Counted from the stretch's first letter, positions 1 to 9,074 are shown. The stretch is 64,000 nucleotides of DNA from Pseudomonas parafulva (GCF_000800255.1 NZ_CP009747.1:1364001-1428000); one strand, 5' to 3'. Notes: generated by a model not told the origin, from the sequence alone. Numbers and translations are program-made.

Positions 1-143
1 GCGGCAAGGCGCTGTGCGAGGAGTATCACCGCTCATTGCCCGGACAGACCATGACCCGCGCGCTGGTGTGGGGTGTGGACCGCGCCCGAGCCTTGGCCAC
101 CGGCGCTCTGGTGACACCGCCCTTGGCGCGACGCCAGGCATGA
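1..143 (+). CDS. C-terminal end of an unidentified protein (5' end outside window)
   Basis: An open frame enters at the left edge (codons in phase with base 3) and stops with TGA at 141-143, giving about 46 C-terminal residues rich in Ala, Leu and Arg. The codon use is Pseudomonas-like and the stop is followed at once by a terminator-like hairpin, which fits a real gene end. I do not recognise the family from this tail and give no function. Confidence 0.5.
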   Translation, partial: GKALCEEYHRSLPGQTMTRALVWGVDRARALATGALVTPPLARRQA

Positions 144-146
144 AAA

Positions 147-169
147 AGCCCGGCCTTGTGGGCCGGGCT
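147..169 (-). terminator. Rho-independent terminator
   Basis: A perfect 9-bp stem AGCCCGGCC / GGCCGGGCT with a 5-base loop. Read on the minus strand it is followed directly by a run of five T, so it best serves the small minus-strand gene ending at 188. It may also stop the plus-strand gene ending at 143. Confidence 0.8.
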
Positions 170-187
170 CAAGCAGTGGCGAGCCAC

Positions 188-523
188 TCAGTCGAGTGGG
201 TCGATCACCTTGACGGCCTGCTGCTCACGGGCGGCAGGCCATTGCTGTTGCAGGGTCATCAGCACTCGCTCGACGAAACCGGTATCGGCTGCGGCCTTCT
301 TGCCGACGTAGCCTTGGCCGCGGCGGTAGACCTTGAAGCGGGCGCACATGCTGTCAGGCATGTGCCGGTCGGATTCGGCCTCGACAGTGTTGGCCGGCAG
401 ACGATCGAGGCGAACCTCACCGGTCTGGCTGACCCACAGCAGGTGGTCGTCGTGGCTGTCCTTTCGCGCTGCGAACAGCCGGGCCAATTGGTCGATCGTC
501 GGATTGTTGTTCAGGTTCATCAT
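188..523 (-). CDS. Conserved hypothetical protein, 111 aa
   Basis: A small, soluble, basic protein with no signal peptide, membrane segment or recognisable motif. The N-terminal part carries a stretch of Asn (residues 3-7) and a DHLLW segment; the C-terminal part is basic around KVYRRGQGYVGKK. The start is the first of two adjacent ATG codons, chosen because a GGGGG element lies a few bases upstream; the longer upstream frame runs through an AT-rich region with poor codon use. It stands alone, followed by a strong terminator. Similar short proteins occur across Pseudomonas, but I know of no function. Confidence 0.7.
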   Translation of the reverse strand: MMNLNNNPTIDQLARLFAARKDSHDDHLLWVSQTGEVRLDRLPANTVEAESDRHMPDSMCARFKVYRRGQGYVGKKAAADTGFVERVLMTLQQQWPAAREQQAVKVIDPLD

Positions 524-829
524 AAAGCCCCCATTTCCCATTCGTTGGTGATTTTCACAGTTGGCGCTACCACGATGTAGCGCACTACCTAGGCTGCTAC
601 AGCAGCATCGCAACAGGGGCTTTCTCACGCTGCCTTTTGGACAGATTCCCTCTCCACGAACGGCCTGCGTTACCGCGCAGGCCGTCTGGAACACCCTTGC
701 CACCGCTCCCGATCAGGGAGACGGCCTCATCATGCCCAAGGCTGAAGAATGTCGTCAATGGTTTTGTAGTGAAAATTTTCAGGCACTACATATTGTCGGA
801 CAATCCTGATTAAAAAGGCGGCAATGGCC
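524..829. other. 306-base gap without a convincing gene
   Basis: The gap lies between two minus-strand genes. It holds three inverted repeats: GCGCTAC/GTAGCGC at 564-583, TGTAGTG/CACTACA at 765-790 and ATTGTC-G-GACAAT at 792-804. An 82-codon plus-strand frame at 561-809 has no ribosome binding site and no protein-like composition. The promoter of the small gene at 188-523 should lie here. Confidence 0.6.
792..804. promoter_or_regulatory. Palindrome resembling a FadR-subfamily GntR operator
   Basis: ATTGTCGGACAAT is a perfect palindrome around a central G. The core TTGTCGGACAA fits the general TNGTNNNACNA pattern known for FadR-type GntR regulators. No GntR gene is nearby and the site lies just past the 3' end of the beta-lactamase gene, so its target is unclear. 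Confidence 0.35.
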
Positions 830-1969
830 TCAGTGCGAGACCAGAGCAAGGATCGCGTGGGCCGCGCGAACCCGGTCGTCGTTGGGGTAGTTACGGTTGG
901 CGAGCAGGGCGATCGCCACGTTCTTCGACGGCACGAAAGCCACATAGGCACCGAAGCCGTTGGTGGCTCCGGTCTTGTTGTACCAGTAGGCTGCGCCGTC
1001 CGGTTGCGCAGGCTGCAGCCGTCGAGTGACTTGAGGCTCCCGGATCATTTGCGCGGCATTGCCCTGGATCAGCGTGTCGAGCTTGACCGGGTAGGGGTAG
1101 CGTTCCCAGCCCAGGCCCTGGGTCATCTCGCCCACCTGGTAGTAGCCGCCGTGGGTGATGCCGATCGCCTGGCTGAGCGCCGCGGGCAAGCCTTGTGGGT
1201 CCAGTTCGGTGCGCAGGTAGCGCAGCATGTCGCTGGCACTGGTCTTGATGCCGTAGGCCTGGTCGGCGAACGGACCGGGGCCGACGCGCACCGGCCGCAT
1301 CTGCGCGTCGTAGCCTTGGGCGTACTGCTCGCGGGCGCTGGTCGGTACCTGCAGGTAGGTGTGCTTCAGGCCCAGGGCTGGCAGCAAGGTCTGGGTCATC
1401 AGGTCAGCGAAGGGCCGCTGCTGCGCGCGCGCCGCCAAGTCGCCGAACAGGCCCAGGCTCGGATTCGAATAGCAGCGCCGGGTTTCAGGCGTGGTTTTCT
1501 GTTGCCAGTGTTGCAGGAAGTTCAGAGCCTGCTCGTCAGTGGTGACCTCGTCGGGAAACTGCAGAGGCAGGCAGTCGGCGCTGTAGGCGCCCAGGGCTCG
1601 CACGCTGGCCTTGCCCAGAGCGGTCCCGGCCAGTGCGGGCTGATAGCGGCTGGCGGGCGCGTCCAAGTCGAGCCGGCCTTCGGCACTGGCCAGGGCAACC
1701 AAGGTGGCGGTGTACGTTTTGCTCACCGACCCGACCTCGAACAGGGTGTCTGGGGTGACCGCACGCTTGTGCGCCTGATCGGCCAGGCCATAACTGAAAT
1801 ACCGCTCCTGGCCGTTGGCGTAGACCGCTACCACCATGCCGGGTATGTGCTGCGCCTGCATCAGCGGCTGGATGACGGCATCCACCTGGCGTTGCAGGTC
1901 GTCGGCCAGTACGGGCGCGCAGGCAGCGGTCATGGCCAGGGCCAGAAGAGAGGGTCGCAAGCTTAGCAT
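830..1969 (-). CDS. ampC: Class C beta-lactamase (AmpC family)
   Basis: A periplasmic serine beta-lactamase that would hydrolyse penicillins and cephalosporins. The 379-residue protein starts with a Sec signal peptide (about residues 1-22, ending PVLA). The class C motifs are present: SVSK with catalytic Ser81 and Lys84, YSN at 167-169 and KTG at 332-334 followed by the usual TNGFGAYVAF stretch. The ATG at 1969 is chosen over an in-frame TTG at 1975 because AAGGAT lies 8 bases before the ATG but almost touches the TTG. No ampR lies beside it, unlike P. aeruginosa, so induction through AmpR is not supported by local context. The conserved segment before LPLQ reads SADC where AmpC enzymes normally have TAGG. 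Confidence 0.93.
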   Translation of the reverse strand: MLSLRPSLLALAMTAACAPVLADDLQRQVDAVIQPLMQAQHIPGMVVAVYANGQERYFSYGLADQAHKRAVTPDTLFEVGSVSKTYTATLVALASAEGRLDLDAPASRYQPALAGTALGKASVRALGAYSADCLPLQFPDEVTTDEQALNFLQHWQQKTTPETRRCYSNPSLGLFGDLAARAQQRPFADLMTQTLLPALGLKHTYLQVPTSAREQYAQGYDAQMRPVRVGPGPFADQAYGIKTSASDMLRYLRTELDPQGLPAALSQAIGITHGGYYQVGEMTQGLGWERYPYPVKLDTLIQGNAAQMIREPQVTRRLQPAQPDGAAYWYNKTGATNGFGAYVAFVPSKNVAIALLANRNYPNDDRVRAAHAILALVSH

Positions 1970-2095
1970 TGTCAAGATCCTTGCATCGAAGCGGGCCGAT
2001 GTCCGTTCAGCGACACCGGCGGGAGTTCCGGCGTTAGCGCCGAGCGAGCGCAGACCTTATCGTCGAGCCTTGCACCATGACAAGACGGATGCCCC

Positions 2096-3088
2096 ATGAA
2101 GTACCTGCGCATGCTTTTCGACAAATTCACCCTGACGTTGCTGACGGTGGTCCTGATCGCCACCTTCCTGCCGTGCTCGGGCCAAGGGGCGGTGATCTTC
2201 GGTTGGTTGACCAACCTGGCCATCGGCCTGCTGTTTTTCCTGCATGGCGCCAAGCTGTCGCGCGAAGCGATCGTCGCCGGGGCTGGCCACTGGCGCCTGC
2301 ACTTGCTGGTGTTTTCTTGCACCTTCGTGATGTTCCCGCTGCTGGGCCTGGCGCTCAAGCCCCTGTTCGTGCCCTTGGTGGGTAATGAGTTGTACCTGGG
2401 CTTGTTGTACCTGTGCGCACTGCCGGCGACTGTGCAATCGGCCATTGCCTTCACCTCGCTGGCGCGCGGCAACGTGCCAGCGGCGATCTGCAGTGCGGCA
2501 GCGTCGAGCCTGCTGGGCATCTTCCTGACCCCGCTGCTGGTGATGCTGCTGCTCGGCGCCGATGGCGATACCGGCTCGGGCCTGGATGCCGTACTGAAGA
2601 TCACCCTGCAATTGCTGGTGCCGTTCGTGGCCGGACAGATCGCCCGGCGCTGGATCGGTGCCTGGGTCAAGAGGAATGCACGCTGGCTGAAGCTGGTCGA
2701 CCAGGGTTCGATCCTGCTGGTGGTCTACACCGCGTTCAGCGAGGCCGTGGTCACCGGGTTGTGGAACACCGTATCGCCGCAGCACCTGGCGGGCCTGTTC
2801 GCCGCCTGCGGTGTACTGCTGGCCGTTGTGCTCATTGCCACTCGGCTGCTCGGGCGGATTCTTGGCTTCAGCCTCGAAGACCGTATCACTATCCTGTTTG
2901 CGGGTTCCAAGAAGAGCCTGGCCACTGGCGTACCCATGGCTCAGGTGCTGTTCGTCGGCAGTGGGATCGGCGCGATGATCCTGCCGCTGATGCTGTTCCA
3001 CCAGATCCAGCTGATGGTGTGTGCGGTGCTGGCCCAACGGTACGCCGCGCGAGAAGAGGTTGTGCAAGAGGCGCCGGCGGCCTCCTGA
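2096..3088 (+). CDS. SBF-like sodium-dependent transporter (YfeH family)
   Basis: An inner-membrane protein of 330 residues, hydrophobic throughout, with about nine or ten transmembrane segments. It matches the SBF-like / bile-acid:sodium symporter-like group that includes E. coli YfeH. Family hallmarks seen are the early SGQGAVIFGWLTNLAIGLLF stretch, the ALPATVQSAIAFTSLARGN crossing motif and the late GSKKSLATGVPMA motif. The substrate is unknown. It is divergent from ampC with 126 bases between starts, room for two promoters. GGATG with 4-5 bases spacing precedes the ATG. Confidence 0.85.
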   Translation: MKYLRMLFDKFTLTLLTVVLIATFLPCSGQGAVIFGWLTNLAIGLLFFLHGAKLSREAIVAGAGHWRLHLLVFSCTFVMFPLLGLALKPLFVPLVGNELYLGLLYLCALPATVQSAIAFTSLARGNVPAAICSAAASSLLGIFLTPLLVMLLLGADGDTGSGLDAVLKITLQLLVPFVAGQIARRWIGAWVKRNARWLKLVDQGSILLVVYTAFSEAVVTGLWNTVSPQHLAGLFAACGVLLAVVLIATRLLGRILGFSLEDRITILFAGSKKSLATGVPMAQVLFVGSGIGAMILPLMLFHQIQLMVCAVLAQRYAAREEVVQEAPAAS

Positions 3089-3116
3089 GCGACAGGATGG
3101 TGCACGCTTGCACGCG

Positions 3117-3773
3117 TTACACCAATGCGCGCTCCAAGGCGCCGGCCAGCAGCCGCTCGACCAGCACGACGCCCTGCGGCTCGGGCACGCCACGGTCCTG
3201 AAGGACGCCGGGCAACTGGTTCAGCAGGCTGCTGAGCATATGCCCGGCCACTGCTTGTACCTCGCTACGCTGGCGCGCGCCGGGTGCGACCAGTTGCACC
3301 AGGCCGCGCTCGTACTCCTGACGCAGTGCCTTCAGGTGCATCTGTTGCGCTGGGCTCAGGCAGCAGAAGTCGCGTTCGGCCAGGCGCAGTTGCAACGGCC
3401 GTTCGGCCTGCAATTGCCAGTGGGCGGCGATCAACTGGGGCAGCGCTGGCTTGCCGCCGGCCTGGGCACGACGACCCTGATCGAGTGTGGCCAATAGCTC
3501 CTCGTAAAGCTCTTCGATCAAGTCGTACAGCAGATCCTGCTTGCTCGGGAAATGGTGATACAGCGAGCCCGCCGTCAGGCCTACATGGGCGGCCAGTTCG
3601 CGCATGCTGACCTGACCGAAACCCTTTTCGGCGAACAGCGCCATGGCCCGCTCGCGGCGTTCCTCGAAGTGTACGCTGCGCCCGTCGGCATCTGCCGAGG
3701 CAGCGACCCTCACAGGCAACTGCCCGGTGCACGAGCAGGGCGGCAGCCGCCTCTGCCGTAGGCGAGCAGGCAT
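3117..3773 (-). CDS. TetR/AcrR-family transcriptional regulator (start uncertain)
   Basis: A DNA-binding repressor type with a clear TetR N-terminal helix-turn-helix: RERAMALFAEKGFGQVSMRE, then LTAGSLYHHFPSKQDLLYDL. The ligand domain is diverse, so the effector is unknown. The 3' end converges on the SBF transporter. The start is a problem: the ATG at 3773 used here has a weak ribosome binding site, while a better-placed ATG at 3823 (GGAG six bases upstream) opens a different frame that stops after 37 codons. A one-base loss near the N-terminus could explain this. It may control the SBF transporter or the AhpD-like gene. Confidence 0.75.
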   Translation of the reverse strand: MPARLRQRRLPPCSCTGQLPVRVAASADADGRSVHFEERRERAMALFAEKGFGQVSMRELAAHVGLTAGSLYHHFPSKQDLLYDLIEELYEELLATLDQGRRAQAGGKPALPQLIAAHWQLQAERPLQLRLAERDFCCLSPAQQMHLKALRQEYERGLVQLVAPGARQRSEVQAVAGHMLSSLLNQLPGVLQDRGVPEPQGVVLVERLLAGALERALV

Positions 3774-3995
3774 ACCTGTGCAGGGTGTAACGGATCGACG
3801 GCGGCGAATGCTGTGCGGCTCATGACGGGCTCCGATTGCCAAGGCGTGTTGCCGCCCTGCTCGGTGAGCAGGGGCGACGCTGCCCAGGGGATCGAGTCTA
3901 GGCAAGGTTCGGCCCCGCGCCTATGTCGAAAGCGGCCAGTCCTTCTGGCCTTTTTGGCCACTGCACAGCGGGCACTTCGGGCGGGTCGATCCTGC

Positions 3996-4433
3996 TCAGG
4001 CCGGCACCATGGCGAACCCCACACCGAAGCGATTCCAGGCATTGATGCTGGCGATCGCCAAGGTCAGGTTGACCACTTCAGCGGGCGTGAAATGCGCCAA
4101 CAACGCCGCGTACTCGGCCTGTGGCGCGCCACGTTCGGGCAGGTGGGTCAGGCTTTCCAGCCAGGCCAGCGCCGCCCGCTCACGGGGGGTGAAGAAGCGT
4201 GTGTCCTGCCACACGCTGAGGGTCTGCAAGCGCGCTTCGCTTTCGCCAGCCTTGCGCGCATCGTTGGCATGTACGTTCACGCAGTAAGCACAGCCGTTGA
4301 TCTGCGAGGCGCGCAGGCGTACCAGCTCCAGCAGCGAATGCTCCAGGCCGCAACTGGCCAGTACTTTTTCCAGTCCAGCCATGGCCTTGTAGGCCTCGGG
4401 CGCGTGCTTGGCCCATTCGATTCGGTCGTGCAT
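3996..4433 (-). CDS. Carboxymuconolactone decarboxylase / AhpD-family protein
   Basis: A 145-residue all-helical protein of the CMD/AhpD family, members of which act as alkylhydroperoxidases or thiol reductants in the cytoplasm. It carries the redox motif CAYCVNVH (Cys48, Cys51, His55), matching the CxxC-x3-H active site of AhpD. The protein length is normal for a single-domain family member. It stands alone between a TetR gene (same strand, downstream) and a divergent MFS gene. Either peroxide detoxification or an unknown dithiol role is possible; I do not see an AhpC partner. Confidence 0.85.
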   Translation of the reverse strand: MHDRIEWAKHAPEAYKAMAGLEKVLASCGLEHSLLELVRLRASQINGCAYCVNVHANDARKAGESEARLQTLSVWQDTRFFTPRERAALAWLESLTHLPERGAPQAEYAALLAHFTPAEVVNLTLAIASINAWNRFGVGFAMVPA

Positions 4434-4639
4434 GAGGATGCTCCGGTCAGTGTGATTCAGGGGTGAAGATGGCCAGCGTACCCAGACACCTGAGGCTCAC
4501 CGATAGCCAATGCGCACCTTTATCGGGAGGCCAATCTCGCGTGGCATTCGAGCCGCCACTGACCTGCATGCAATCTCTTCATTTCTGTCGCTGGCTGGCG
4601 GCTTGGATAATGGCCGGCCGTCGTTCCAGGAGCCGTGGC

Positions 4640-5854
4640 ATGTCCAACCCCATCAACCTGAGAGGTGCCGCGAACCTGCTGCTGGTGATCCTCCTGGCTC
4701 TCAATCTGCGACCGATCCTGACCAGTATCGGGCCTTTGCTCGAACCCATGCGCCACAGCACCGGGCTGGGCTACCAACAAGCGGCCCTGCTCACGGCGCT
4801 GCCGGTGTTGTGCATGGGCTTGGTCCCACTGCTGCAACCCTGGCTGCGGCGTTGGCTCAGTGAGCACGGTGCGATGTTGCTGGGGCTGCTGGCCATCGCT
4901 GCCGCATGCCTGTGGCGCCTGTACCTGCACAGCGCGTGGGCGCTGGTGGGCAGTGCGCTGATCGCGGGCCTGGGCGTGGCCTTGGTGCAGGGCATGATGC
5001 CTGGCCTGGTCAGCCGCTGGTTCGCCAGCCGACTGGCCGTCTGCATGGGCCTGTACTCGGCGGCGTTGATGAGCGGCGGCGGCTTGGCGGCGCTGCTCGG
5101 GCCGTATGTCAGCGCGCTGAGCGGACGTTGGCAAACCGGTTTGGGTATCTGGGCGCTGCCTGCACTGTTGGCAGTGCTCGCCTGGTGCTGGCTGCGCCCT
5201 CGCCAGGCGCCGCAGACGCTGAACGAAGTCGGCGCAGGGCACTGGTTCGGCAATCGCCGGGCGTGGTTGCTGGCGCTGTACTTCGGTCTGATCAATGGCG
5301 GCTATACCAGCATGGTGGCCTGGCTGCCAGCGTTCCATCTGGAACAGGGCGGCTCGGCCCAGGGCGGTGGCGAGCTGGTGGGGATGATGACGGTATTCCA
5401 GGTGCTCGGCGCGTTAGGTCTGCCGCTGCTGCTGCGGCATCTGCCTGACAGAAGACCTGGCCTGTGGCTGGCGCTGGGTATTCAACTGCTGGGCTTTGTC
5501 GGCCTGTTGCTGGCACCGGGTCAGGCCATGATGGCTTGGGTGGCGATGATCGGCCTGGGCTTGGGCGCGTGCTTCAGCCTGAGTCTGACGCTCACCCTCG
5601 AGCATCTGCGTGGCGCGCCCGAAGCGGGCAGTTTGGCGGCATTCGTGCAAGGTGTCGGGTTCATCGTCACGGGCACCGTGCCTTACCTGACCGGTTGGTT
5701 ACGCGAGGCCACCGGTAGTTTCCAGGCGTCCTGGAGCCTGCTCGCGGTGACGGTGCTGGCGATGTTGCTGGTCACCGCACGCTTCGCACCTGCGGGCTAC
5801 GCCAGCGCCATGCGGCGTAGCGTTTCAAGCGTGCAGACGGCCACGGTCAACTGA
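4640..5854 (+). CDS. MFS transporter, CynX/NimT family
   Basis: A 404-residue inner-membrane protein with about 12 transmembrane segments. It belongs to the CynX/NimT branch of the major facilitator superfamily (relatives: E. coli CynX and nitroimidazole exporter NimT/YeaN), shown by the N-terminal LLVILLALNLRPILTSIGPL stretch. The ATG at 4640 is chosen because AGGAG lies 7 bases before it; the longer upstream frame has no such site and encodes no membrane start. It converges with the broken MocR gene, overlapping it by 8 bases. The substrate is unknown. Confidence 0.85.
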   Translation: MSNPINLRGAANLLLVILLALNLRPILTSIGPLLEPMRHSTGLGYQQAALLTALPVLCMGLVPLLQPWLRRWLSEHGAMLLGLLAIAAACLWRLYLHSAWALVGSALIAGLGVALVQGMMPGLVSRWFASRLAVCMGLYSAALMSGGGLAALLGPYVSALSGRWQTGLGIWALPALLAVLAWCWLRPRQAPQTLNEVGAGHWFGNRRAWLLALYFGLINGGYTSMVAWLPAFHLEQGGSAQGGGELVGMMTVFQVLGALGLPLLLRHLPDRRPGLWLALGIQLLGFVGLLLAPGQAMMAWVAMIGLGLGACFSLSLTLTLEHLRGAPEAGSLAAFVQGVGFIVTGTVPYLTGWLREATGSFQASWSLLAVTVLAMLLVTARFAPAGYASAMRRSVSSVQTATVN

Positions 5855-7280
5855 GTGAGTGCAACGCGTCGCGTACCCGGTCCAGCGCCGGGTCGATGTC
5901 CAGCCGTTCGATCGCGCCGAATCCCATCAGCAGGCCAGGGCGCACCGGCGTTTCGACGAAGAACGGGACCAGCGAGTAAAGGCCCACTTCGACCTGGCGC
6001 GCCAGGCGTACCAGCAGCTCGATGTCCACCCCCGGCGCGGCCAGGGCACTGAGATGGAAGCCGGCGCTGGCCGGTACCGCCCTCAGCCACGGCGCCAGGT
6101 CGCCCTCCAGCCGCGCCAGAAGGCGCTCGCGGCGCGCCGTGTACAACGCGTGGCAGCGGCGGATATGGCGGCTGAGGTGGCCTTCGTCGATGAAGCGTGC
6201 CAGTGCCCACTGCGTCAGGCTCGGGCTGTGCCAGTCGCTCAGGTGCTTGGCCACGCAGGCGGCGCGCAGCACCGCCGGTGGCAGCACCGCCTAGCCCAAG
6301 CGCAGTTCGGGGAGCAGGGTCTTGGAAAAAGTGCCGACGTACGCCACCAGTCCATGCCGATCCAGGCGCTGCAAAGCGTCGCTGTCCGGGCCTTGATAGC
6401 GAAACTCGCAATCGTAGTCATCTTCGATCACCAGGGCGCCGAGCTCGGCCGCGCGGGCGAGCAGGGCGTGCCGACGCGTCTGACTCATCGGCATGCCGAG
6501 CGGAAACTGATGCGAGGGCGTGACATAGATCAGCCGCGTGCCCTCGGCGATCTGTTCCACGCACAGCCCCTCGGCGTCCACCGCCACCGATTGCACCCGC
6601 GCGCCCAGGGCTTGGAACAGATGGCGGGCCGGTGGATAGCCGGGATCTTCCATGGCCACGCAGGTGCCGGGTTCGATCAGCACCCGGGCAATCAGGTCCA
6701 GCGCCTGCTGAGCGCCGTTGCACACCAGGACGTCGGCGGCTGAGCACTGCACCCCGCGTGCGAAGGCAACGTGCTGGGCGATTGCTGCGCGCAACTCGCC
6801 CAGGCCCTGGGCCGGCACCTGCCGTTCGCTGTGGTGTTGGCTGCGACGCAGGGCGTAGTGCAGGCAGGCGCGCCACTGATCGAAGGGGAACTGCGCCTTG
6901 GCCGACAGGCCGCCGACGAAATCGTAGCGTGACGGCGCTTGCAGCGCCGAGCGCCCCAGTAGGGGGGCGCGTCGATACCAGCGCTCCAGGGTGTCGGCGG
7001 CGGCCAGGGTGACCGGTTGCAGTTCACGCTCACGCGACCGCTGGTGTGCGTGGACGAAGGTGCCGCGTCCGACCACGGCGCTGAGCAGGCCATCAGCGCT
7101 CAGGCGCGCGTAGGCCTCGGCGACGGTCTTGCGCGAGACCTGCAACTGCTCGGCCAGGAGGCGCGTGGGCGGCAACTGCGTGCCGACGGCCAGGTGTCCA
7201 TGCTCAATGGCCTCGTGCAATTGCTGGTAGAGCTGATCGGTCAGGCCTTTGCCGCCGATCAGGTGAATGTGCAGTTCCAT
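5847..7280 (-). pseudogene. MocR/PdxR-type GntR regulator interrupted by an in-frame TAG
   Basis: The frame encodes an N-terminal GntR winged helix (residues about 10-75) joined to a class I aminotransferase-like domain, the MocR architecture, with the PLP-lysine motif GTFSKTLLPELRLG. An amber codon at 6291-6293 follows LRLG; the reading frame then continues without any shift into AVLPPAVL and on to a normal C-terminus, 477 codons in all. Family members read LRLGY-x-VLPP here, so a Tyr codon TAC probably became TAG. The truncated 329-residue product keeps the DNA-binding domain and PLP lysine but loses about 145 residues of the small domain. It may be a recent inactivation, a sequencing error or a suppressed stop. 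Confidence 0.88.
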
Positions 7281-7370
7281 GTCGTGTTCCGCAATGACGT
7301 GACGTGCCCGGGTCGGTCGTTCAGTGCTGGGTGGTGCGAGCGCGAGCCATCGATGGCACGCTTCACCCCC

Positions 7371-8057
7371 TCAGTGCACCTGTTTGCGTAGGGCCGCGCA
7401 GGCCTGTGCTTGCAGTTCGAGCTCGTCCAGCCGCTCGTTACGGGCCCGTTCGGCCTCGATCATCGCGGCGTCACCGTGCTGCTTGAGCAGGTAGGCATGA
7501 ATTTGCCGCACTTCAAGCGTCTGGTAGATCGTGGCGGTGTCCAGTCGGCCGATCAGCGCGTCGCTGGCTTTGCCGCTGCTGCTCATCAGCACGTGTGCGG
7601 CCTGGGCACCGACCACTTGCAAACCCATGGCTTCGAACCAGGGCACCGTATGGGGCAAGGCGCTCATTTCCACGCAGGCGTAGCGGCTGCGCAGGTCCGC
7701 CAGCAAACCGCGGGCGATGCCCTCGCGGCGATGGCTGGGCACCACCGCCAGGAAGGCCAGGGCGCAGGTGTGTGGGTCATCCTGGGCGGGCAGGGCAAGG
7801 GCGAAACCGAGCAGGCGGTCGGGCGCCTCGGCGTCCAACGCCAGGATCAGCTCCACGGCCAGACCGCGCTGACCGTCCAGCGCTTGCAGGTACTGGTGGA
7901 CCTCCAGGCCCACGCTGTATTGGTACAGCGGATACAGCGGGTTGTCGGCGGCGATGGCGACGCTGCTCAGCGCGCTGGCCTGCTCGATCACCAACTGGCG
8001 AATCTGGTTCTGGAAGGATTCGGGCGGCACGCCGTCGAGGCGGCTCAGGATGTACAT
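7371..8057 (-). CDS. GNAT-family N-acetyltransferase
   Basis: A 228-residue cytoplasmic protein with a GNAT core: the acetyl-CoA binding segment reads FLAVVPSHRREGIARGLLADL at about residues 115-140, containing the R/Q-x-x-G-x-A loop. The C-terminal third is a predicted helical, charged extension (AERARNERLDELELQAQ) beyond the usual GNAT fold. The start at ATG 8057 was chosen since it is preceded by GGAG; an upstream in-frame start would add 18 residues. It lies just upstream of the broken MocR gene on the same strand, 90 bases apart. The acceptor substrate is unknown. Confidence 0.75.
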   Translation of the reverse strand: MYILSRLDGVPPESFQNQIRQLVIEQASALSSVAIAADNPLYPLYQYSVGLEVHQYLQALDGQRGLAVELILALDAEAPDRLLGFALALPAQDDPHTCALAFLAVVPSHRREGIARGLLADLRSRYACVEMSALPHTVPWFEAMGLQVVGAQAAHVLMSSSGKASDALIGRLDTATIYQTLEVRQIHAYLLKQHGDAAMIEAERARNERLDELELQAQACAALRKQVH

Positions 8058-8138
8058 CGGGGCAAGCTCCAGCGGTTGAAGGCATCCTGCGTCGAGCGAC
8101 GCGGGATGCACAGTCTAACCGTTTTCGCCGGTAGGGCC

Positions 8139-9074
8139 TCAGCGCCGCAGGGCGCTGAGCAGCAAGTCCAGGTTCTGTACCGCGGCGCCAGCAGCGCCCT
8201 TGCCGAGGTTGTCGAACACGGCGCTGAGCAAGACCTGGCCGTGCTCGGGGTTGGCGTACAAGGCCAGGCGCAGGTCGTCGCTGCCGTTGAGGGCCTCAGG
8301 GTCCAGTGCCGTGGCCGGTCCTTGCTGATGCAAGGGCATGAGCTGCACGTGACGGGCGCCGTGATAGTGCTGTTGCAGGCAGGCTTGCAGGTGCTCTGCG
8401 GTGACGCCTGGGCGCAGCAGGCGCAGGTGCAGGGCCGTGGTCAGCACAATGCCCTGGCGGTAGTCGCCGTAGCCCGGCAGGAACAGTGGGCGAGCGCTCA
8501 GACCGGCATGCGCCTGGATCTCCGGCACATGCTTGTGGGCCAGTTCGAGGCCGTAGAGTTGCAGCGCCGGCAGGCGTTGCTCGCCGGCGTGTTCGTGGCG
8601 CTCGACCGCGCCGCGACCGCCGCCTGAGTAACCGGAAATCGCGTGGATGGCGAGCGGATAGTCCGCCGGCAGCAGGCCGGCCTCGATCAGCGGCCGCAGC
8701 AGGGCAATGGCGCCGGTCGGGTAGCAGCCGGGATTGCTGACCCGCATCGCGCAGGCGATGCGCTCGGGCTGCTGGGCGTCCAGCTCGGGCAGCCCGTACA
8801 CCCACCCCGGCGCGGTACGGTGCGCGGAACTGGCATCGATCACCCGCACCTGCCGATTGCGTAGCGTCGCCACGGCATCGCGGGCCGCGTCGTCAGGCAG
8901 GCACAAAATGGCGATGTCGGCGCTGTTGAGGGCCTCGGCCCGGCGCCGAGGGTCTTTGCGCTCGGCGTCAGGCAGGGTCAGCAGGCGCAGGTCGGTGCGT
9001 CCCTTCAGCCGGGCATGGATCTGCAGGCCGGTAGTGCCTTGGTCGCCGTCGATGAAAATCAGGGGCTGGTGCAT
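8139..9074 (-). CDS. argC: N-acetyl-gamma-glutamyl-phosphate reductase, type 2
   Basis: Catalyses NADPH-dependent reduction of N-acetyl-glutamyl-5-phosphate to the semialdehyde in arginine synthesis. The 311-residue length and sequence fit the short type 2 AGPR class. The active-site cysteine lies in [13 protein letters not shown], and the N-terminus [18 protein letters not shown] is the dinucleotide-binding loop. The start ATG (9074) is used rather than an in-frame GTG 18 bases upstream. It is divergent from a LysR gene, with a LysR-type palindrome in between, so it is probably controlled by that regulator. Pseudomonas usually also carries a longer type 1 argC elsewhere, so this may be a second, specialised copy. 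Confidence 0.9.
   Translation of the reverse strand: MHQPLIFIDGDQGTTGLQIHARLKGRTDLRLLTLPDAERKDPRRRAEALNSADIAILCLPDDAARDAVATLRNRQVRVIDASSAHRTAPGWVYGLPELDAQQPERIACAMRVSNPGCYPTGAIALLRPLIEAGLLPADYPLAIHAISGYSGGGRGAVERHEHAGEQRLPALQLYGLELAHKHVPEIQAHAGLSARPLFLPGYGDYRQGIVLTTALHLRLLRPGVTAEHLQACLQQHYHGARHVQLMPLHQQGPATALDPEALNGSDDLRLALYANPEHGQVLLSAVFDNLGKGAAGAAVQNLDLLLSALRR

Noticed and set aside
561..809. 82-codon plus-strand frame after the small hypothetical gene
   Set aside because: No ribosome site, odd composition, and it crosses several inverted repeats.
824..1966. 380-codon plus-strand frame opposite ampC
   Set aside because: Composition mirrors the AmpC codons; AmpC has a signal peptide and all catalytic motifs, so the plus-strand frame is a shadow.
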